Below, piece after piece: positions 16,620 through 20,497 of a DNA stretch of 20,497 nucleotides (position 1 is the first letter of the stretch; each line of letters opens with the position of its first letter). Both the position numbers and the translations under genes were made by a program. Source of the stretch: Chthonomonas sp. UBA6659 (GTDB lineage: Bacteria; Armatimonadota; Fimbriimonadia; Fimbriimonadales; Fimbriimonadaceae); contig DKKT01000078.1 in the NCBI GenBank assembly GCA_002455425.1, positions 1 through 20,497 of the forward strand. Direction: 5' to 3'. The notes under the pieces were generated by a model. It was not told where the DNA came from and did no database searches. It saw only the letters and a list, made by a program, of their open reading frames with translations.

Positions 16620-16633
16620 ATGCGGAACTATAA
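16496..16633 (+). CDS. Possible 45-residue small protein
   Basis: An ATG at 16496 is preceded at good distance by AAGGAG (16481-16486), the best ribosome site in this part. The 45-residue product is acidic in the middle (DDATPDDAAG) and ends HCRHAEL. It overlaps the next start by 14 bases, the same overlap as between the next two genes. No family is recognised and the frame could be chance; the putative promoter at 16603 lies inside it. Confidence 0.25.
   Translation: MLNEALRATLPSASDRLSTDRETAGRDDATPDDAAGIVHCRHAEL
16603..16608 (+). promoter_or_regulatory. Putative -10 box of the TPR operon
   Basis: TATAGT, preceded by CGG, ends 11 bases before the ATG at 16620. A transcript from it would have almost no leader, consistent with the absence of a ribosome site before that ATG. 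No convincing -35. Confidence 0.35.
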
Positions 16634-16988
16634 GGGACTTTTGGATTTTCTTGCCATCCATTGGGACTCTTTGGTCTTGTTGGGTGTCGTCAGCAACACA
16701 GACGATTGGGTCTTCGACGTGGAACGGGAACTTAAAGCGGCCGTACGCGCATTGCACACTCACTTGAGCGACAAAGACAGCGCTCTCCAGGCGGAGCTGG
16801 AGCGAGCCGTGAACGGGCCGCCAGGAGAGACGTTGTGGGTGGGCTCCGAACAGGCTGGCGAGAAGCCCGACACCCATCCGGAGATCGACCGGAGGCAGAC
16901 CATCTTCGATTTGCCGGGGTACCTGCGGGAGAGAGAGAAGTCCCGGAACGTGCCCGACGCGCAGCAGCAGGGCGATGACCGAGCCTGA
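16620..16988 (+). CDS. Small soluble protein, first gene of the TPR operon (possible CATRA-associated small protein)
   Basis: A 122-residue protein without membrane segment. Residues 25-66 form a likely helical pair, DDWVFDVERELKAAV then a second helix with DKDSALQAELERAV; the C-terminal third is charged and likely disordered. The pattern of a Trp followed by an amphipathic helix and an ALQ-type helix recalls small proteins found with CATRA conflict systems, but the match is by eye and weak. The gene overlaps the next by 14 bases, so the products are translationally coupled and probably work together. The start lacks a Shine-Dalgarno and may be near-leaderless. Confidence 0.6.
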   Translation: MRNYKGLLDFLAIHWDSLVLLGVVSNTDDWVFDVERELKAAVRALHTHLSDKDSALQAELERAVNGPPGETLWVGSEQAGEKPDTHPEIDRRQTIFDLPGYLREREKSRNVPDAQQQGDDRA

Positions 16989-18237
16989 GCTCGTCCTCCT
17001 CATCGTCCTGCCGGGAGAGGTCGACTACCTCAGCAAAGTCGATGTCGCCAGGAACGTCCAGGACAGGAGGGCCCTCGAATCGGCGGCGGAGGCTTGGAAC
17101 AACGCGTTGGCGAAGCTCGACCGAACGACTTTCGCATCTGGCGGAGAGCCCGCTGTCGCTGGAGAAGAGCCTGACGGCACGTTCTCGCTCAAAATCAACG
17201 CACGGCTGACCAATCCGCACTACGAGCACGCCGAGAACATCCTCAAGCAGATCATCCCGGAGAACACGTGGGATCGGGCGAAGGCGAGCATCGCGGCTGT
17301 CGGGTTCGTCTGGTGCTTCAAGGCAACCGACGAAGCTCAGTGCCGCGTGGACGTCGCCTTGTTGACGACCCGCGCCCACGACCCCGGCGTCAGTTCGACC
17401 GTCCTTGAATGTCGCTTCGGATCTCTCGCCGTGCCCCAGCGGGCCGGTCAGCCTGGCGACGCGCACCGCTTCGTTCTCGGATACACGAACGAGCGGGAGG
17501 CGGCGAACTTTGTCCAGTACGCCTTGGCCAAGCTCTTTTCGGCGTTCGACAAGCTGTGTCATCAGTCCGACCTGTACTTAACGCCGATTCCGGCCAACGT
17601 CCTGGCCGAACCCGAGAGTGGGGGCGGCGATATCTATCGGCCCAACCACTTCCGGCACGTCCAAGTCGCGGCGCACGCGGCGAAAGTCGCAGCCGAGCTG
17701 GCGAACCAAGACCCGGCCCGCCAAGGCACACTGCGCGTCGCGGGCGGCGCAAAGGAACTGAACAAGGCTCTGATCCCCCTGCGGGAGCAGGTGAGGATGG
17801 CCAAGGTGCTCGCCAAGACCCTGGAAGTGAACCAACAGAAGGTCGGCGCGATCCTTCGCGACTACGTGAACGCCCCGGGTGGCCTGCCCTCGCCGGACGT
17901 GCTCATAGGGCGCTCGCGGCTGGCCCTAGCCCAAATCGAAGTGGACTTGTCCCACTCCGAGGCGGTGGTGGCGGAGGTGGACGCCAACCTCTGGTCAGAC
18001 CGTCACGAGATCGACCTAAGGATGCTGGAGCGGAATCGCGATCTCAACACGCTGGCGGCGGTGCTCGCCGGGTTCTCGGTGGGGCCATACGTCGGTGAGA
18101 CCCTCCTCCGATGGAACGTCGCTGTCCCGTCCGAGTTAGGGGTCGTCGTGGCCAAGCTCAGCGCCGCCCTGGCCTTGGGCGTGGCGGCGGGCTGGGTTTA
18201 CCGGACCCTTTGGAACCGCCCGGGGAAGGAACGGTGA
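16975..18237 (+). CDS. Two-helix membrane-tailed protein of the TPR operon (possible CATRA-type protein)
   Basis: A 420-residue protein. It opens with a beta-strand-like PELVLLIVLPGEVDYLSKV and has a soluble mixed domain to about 230, a mostly helical region (230-355), and two predicted membrane helices at the C-terminus (about 358-379 and 388-408) with a short basic tail. This order, soluble N-terminal sensor-like part, helical stalk and a membrane hairpin at the end, fits CATRA-type components of caspase/TPR conflict systems as I remember them; no diagnostic motif confirms it. It overlaps the previous gene by 14 bases and shares a GTGA overlap with the next, so all form one operon. I see no enzymatic motif. 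The hairpin may anchor the complex or form an effector pore; both are guesses. Confidence 0.65.
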   Translation: MTEPELVLLIVLPGEVDYLSKVDVARNVQDRRALESAAEAWNNALAKLDRTTFASGGEPAVAGEEPDGTFSLKINARLTNPHYEHAENILKQIIPENTWDRAKASIAAVGFVWCFKATDEAQCRVDVALLTTRAHDPGVSSTVLECRFGSLAVPQRAGQPGDAHRFVLGYTNEREAANFVQYALAKLFSAFDKLCHQSDLYLTPIPANVLAEPESGGGDIYRPNHFRHVQVAAHAAKVAAELANQDPARQGTLRVAGGAKELNKALIPLREQVRMAKVLAKTLEVNQQKVGAILRDYVNAPGGLPSPDVLIGRSRLALAQIEVDLSHSEAVVAEVDANLWSDRHEIDLRMLERNRDLNTLAAVLAGFSVGPYVGETLLRWNVAVPSELGVVVAKLSAALALGVAAGWVYRTLWNRPGKER

Positions 18238-20162
18238 GGCTGCCGGCGACGCAGGAGGAGTTCTTCGAGATGCTCGGGCTCTTGGAGCAGGAGATCCAGC
18301 AGGGCCAGGCGGAAGTCGCACTCGAGACCCTCGATCTCATTACTCGCGAACCAGGAGCCGAGGTGTTCACAGGCTTTTGCCAGGCAATTCGAGGGAAAGC
18401 GCTGCATGCGCTTCGCAGGCTGGCGGAAGCATCCGATGCGTACGAGAGAGCCTTGGCAGGATTAACGATGCGCGACGCGTTGCCGGTCGTTGCCTCGACC
18501 CTGAACAACTTGGGGATCGCACTTTGGGATCGGGGTCACGCAGGCGCGGCACAGGAACGCTTTGAGGAGGCCCTGCGAGTTTATCGTGGCCTTGCAGTCG
18601 ACAGTCCTAACTTGTTCAATCCGTACCTTGGCATGGTGCTTAACAACCTGGGGAACGCGTTGAACGTTCGTGGGCAAACGGCACAGGCCCAAGAGGTGTA
18701 CGGCGAGTCCCTTAAATTTAGAATGGCTCTTGCGGCAGAGAGCCCTCAAAAGTACAAACCTGACCTCGCTATGACGCTGAACAACTTGGGCAACGCGCTG
18801 ATGGATCGAGGGCAGATAGTTGAGGCGCAGAAGCACTACGAGCGTGCATTGACGATCTATGAGGAATGGACAACGAATCATGGGCCAGAGTTCAATCCGT
18901 ACCTTGCTATGAGCCTTAACAATCTCGGGATGGCCCTAAGGGGCCGAGGTCGAATGGCCGAGGCCATCCAGATGTTCGAAAGGGCCCTGGCCATTCGCGA
19001 GTCACTCGCTGCCAGCAATCCCAAGGACTTTAACTCCGACCTCGCATCGACGCTTAACAACCTCGGTATCGCGTTTGCCTATCAGGGCCAGGCAGCGGAG
19101 GCAGAAGTGCGATTGAGAAAGGCGCTAGCTCTCTATCAATCCCTAGCTACAATGGATCCTGGGGCGTCCGAGCCGGACGTCGCAATGACCTTGCTGAACC
19201 TTGGGAATGCCCTCCGGGGACAAGGACGGCACGCGGAAGCGAAGAGGTGCTTCAAAGAGGCCTTGGTTCTGTTCCGGCAATTCGCGAGAGCGGAGCCTCG
19301 AGCCTTTAAACCACGCGTCGCGATGACACTCCTGGGTTTGGCAAACGTACTGTCCGATCAGGGGCTTTGTCTCCACCAGCGCGCCCAGCAGGTTGATTCG
19401 AGAAGTAACGAATCTATACCTGAGCCTTGGAGCGAGCGCGTCCGCGAGTGTCTGACAAGAGCGAACGAGATCTACGGTCAGGCCCTGCGAGCCTTCCTGA
19501 ATCTGGCCGAGGAGGATCCACGCGCGTTCAGCCTGAACGTTGCGAAAACTCTCTACAGTCAGGGACGCCTACTTAACCGGGTCGGCAAGCACTTCCAGGC
19601 GGAGCAAGTGGAAAGGGCGGCAGCTAAGGCGGCGCTGGGTGTGCTCGCCACCGTCCACTCGCTGACGGAGCAAGAGGAGTCTTTGACCCGGCTTGTTGGG
19701 GCGAGGACGGAGGCGGCCTACGCCTTGGCGTGTCTGGGCCGGCCAGGGGAGGCCTGGGCGGAGTCGCGGATGGCCCGCACCGCCTTCCGCACCCTCCTGA
19801 CCGACGACCCCGAGGTGCGCGACCTCAAGCTGGAGGTCGAGCGGCTGGACCAACGGATCAAGCTCAAACTCACGGACGTGAGGGCCTTGGAGCGTCTCCT
19901 TCAAAGCTGGGGCGAAGAGACGGAGTTCGGGGGCCGAACTGGGACGGCCGCCCGGCAGGCAGCGGAAGCTGACCTTCAAAGTGCAAACGAGAGCGGCCAG
20001 AAGATGGTGGCGGCGCGGAAGGGCCTTGAGAACCGGCTCGTGCAAATGGTGGAGGCCAATTTTCAAGCGAGGGACGGAGTGGCGCGGGTGCTTGATCTGC
20101 GGGAACAAAGAAGGCCCATGGGCACGGCCGCTCATAACCGGAGGCAAGGAGGGGTCACGTGA
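18234..20162 (+). CDS. Tetratricopeptide-repeat protein 1
   Basis: A 642-residue TPR scaffold. The open frame begins at 18111, but the GTG at 18234, overlapping the previous stop as GTGA and preceded by GGGGAAGGA, is the true start; the next paralogue begins with the same GTG-AGG-CTG-CCG in the same overlap. Residues 1-85 are a helical N-terminal region. Seven repeat units of exactly 138 bases (46 residues) follow, with the LNNLGNAL-type helix starting at 18501, 18639, 18777, 18915, 19053, 19191 and 19329. Units contain AEAQ, YERAL and a P-x-F-x-P-x-LA linker, as in nephrocystin/kinesin-light-chain-type TPRs. The C-terminal 200 residues are helical, ending in a coiled-coil-like part. No caspase or CHAT domain is present. 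It likely mediates protein assembly in the system. Confidence 0.88.
   Translation: MRLPATQEEFFEMLGLLEQEIQQGQAEVALETLDLITREPGAEVFTGFCQAIRGKALHALRRLAEASDAYERALAGLTMRDALPVVASTLNNLGIALWDRGHAGAAQERFEEALRVYRGLAVDSPNLFNPYLGMVLNNLGNALNVRGQTAQAQEVYGESLKFRMALAAESPQKYKPDLAMTLNNLGNALMDRGQIVEAQKHYERALTIYEEWTTNHGPEFNPYLAMSLNNLGMALRGRGRMAEAIQMFERALAIRESLAASNPKDFNSDLASTLNNLGIAFAYQGQAAEAEVRLRKALALYQSLATMDPGASEPDVAMTLLNLGNALRGQGRHAEAKRCFKEALVLFRQFARAEPRAFKPRVAMTLLGLANVLSDQGLCLHQRAQQVDSRSNESIPEPWSERVRECLTRANEIYGQALRAFLNLAEEDPRAFSLNVAKTLYSQGRLLNRVGKHFQAEQVERAAAKAALGVLATVHSLTEQEESLTRLVGARTEAAYALACLGRPGEAWAESRMARTAFRTLLTDDPEVRDLKLEVERLDQRIKLKLTDVRALERLLQSWGEETEFGGRTGTAARQAAEADLQSANESGQKMVAARKGLENRLVQMVEANFQARDGVARVLDLREQRRPMGTAAHNRRQGGVT
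18282..18331 (+). repeat. 50-bp exact repeat, copy 1
   Basis: Identical to 20207-20256, coding for the LEQEIQQGQAEVALET segment near the N-terminus of each TPR paralogue. Flanking codons differ clearly. Confidence 0.9.
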
Positions 20163-20497
20163 GGCTGCCGCGATCGGATGAAGAGTTCTTCGCGCTTCTG
20201 GGTCAGTTGGAGCAGGAGATCCAGCAGGGCCAGGCGGAAGTCGCACTCGAGACCCTTGGCCTTCTCGAGCGGGCGCTCGGGGATCAGCCGGCGGCCTCGT
20301 TCGTCTACGCGCTCCAGGGGAGGGCGCATCAAGAGCGGCGTCGGCTGGCCGAGAGTTGCGAGGCGTACGAGCAGGCCCTGGCGGGCTTTCGCGCCCTTGG
20401 TGCCACCCCTCTGGTGGCCACGACCCTCAACAACCTGGGCAACGCACTGAGCGACCGGGGGCGGACGGCGGAGGCCCAGGAGCGGTACGAGGAGGCC
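20159..20497 (+). CDS. Tetratricopeptide-repeat protein 2 (partial, runs off the window)
   Basis: The first 113 codons of a paralogue of the preceding gene. It starts at a GTG that overlaps the previous stop as GTGA, with a strong AAGGAGGGG at 20146-20154. It begins RLPRSDEEFFALL, shares the segment LEQEIQQGQAEVALETL, and then enters the first TPR unit with TTLNNLGNALSDRGRTAEAQ and ERYEEA. The sequence outside the shared 50 bases has diverged and is GC-richer than its paralogue. The 3' part lies beyond the window; by analogy with TPR-caspase loci it or the next gene might carry a CHAT or caspase domain, which cannot be seen here. Confidence 0.88.
   Translation, partial: MRLPRSDEEFFALLGQLEQEIQQGQAEVALETLGLLERALGDQPAASFVYALQGRAHQERRRLAESCEAYEQALAGFRALGATPLVATTLNNLGNALSDRGRTAEAQERYEEA
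20207..20256 (+). repeat. 50-bp exact repeat, copy 2
   Basis: Identical to 18282-18331 in the preceding TPR gene, distance 1925 bases. Suggests recent duplication or gene conversion. Confidence 0.9.

Noticed and set aside
18501..19466. CRISPR-like or satellite repeat array
   Set aside because: The 138-base periodicity is in frame, diverged at DNA level and encodes TPR helices.

Overview
The window looks like a piece of a GC-rich bacterial chromosome with accessory DNA on both sides of a conserved housekeeping core. Taxonomy cannot be fixed from the sequence. The divergent but complete F-type ATPase proteins, the lipoprotein and the Rhs/TPR-rich accessory genes suggest a deep-branching Gram-negative-type phylum; an Armatimonadota (Fimbriimonadia-like) source is only a guess.

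Region A (1-3233) is a small, visibly AT-richer segment. An intact tRNA-Ala(CGC) gene lies at 3158-3233 on the minus strand. The first 23 bases of the window repeat this tRNA exactly from the anticodon loop into the T arm. This is the geometry of a tRNA-integrated element: the intact tRNA at one end and a displaced 3' tRNA piece at the other. Between them are two minus-strand genes. One encodes a 752-residue protein with an HExxH metallopeptidase centre, a short Rhs-core end motif and a phosphodiester-glycosidase-like (NAGPA) C-terminus. Six bases downstream, in the same frame, is a gene for a 216-residue lipoprotein. The pair looks like an Rhs-type effector followed by a candidate immunity or accessory protein.

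Region B (3283-10082) is housekeeping: a minus-strand short-chain dehydrogenase, a divergent small membrane protein, then the ATP synthase genes in the order atpZ-atpI-atpB-atpE-atpF-atpH-atpA-atpG. The run stops after gamma; beta (atpD) and epsilon (atpC) are not in the window. A perfect 11-bp hairpin separates atpE from atpF. The b subunit has an extra N-terminal hydrophobic segment.

Region C (10083-11368) holds one minus-strand gene of a phage/Planctomycete-type family of unknown function and about 0.5 kb with no convincing gene but with a perfect 10-bp hairpin.

Region D (11369-20497) looks like a defence or conflict island. It starts with a 100-codon stub of a type I restriction HsdR subunit cut off before its nuclease domain. 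Nine bases later comes a 1573-residue fusion of a sacsin/Hsp90-type (GHKL) ATPase and a superfamily 1 helicase. After a 217-base gap comes a tightly overlapping operon: a 122-residue small protein, a 420-residue protein with two C-terminal membrane helices, a 642-residue TPR protein, and the first 113 codons of a second, paralogous TPR protein running off the window. By layout this second operon resembles the CATRA (CASPASE and TPR-repeat associated) conflict systems. No caspase or CHAT domain is visible inside the window, so that reading is an inference.
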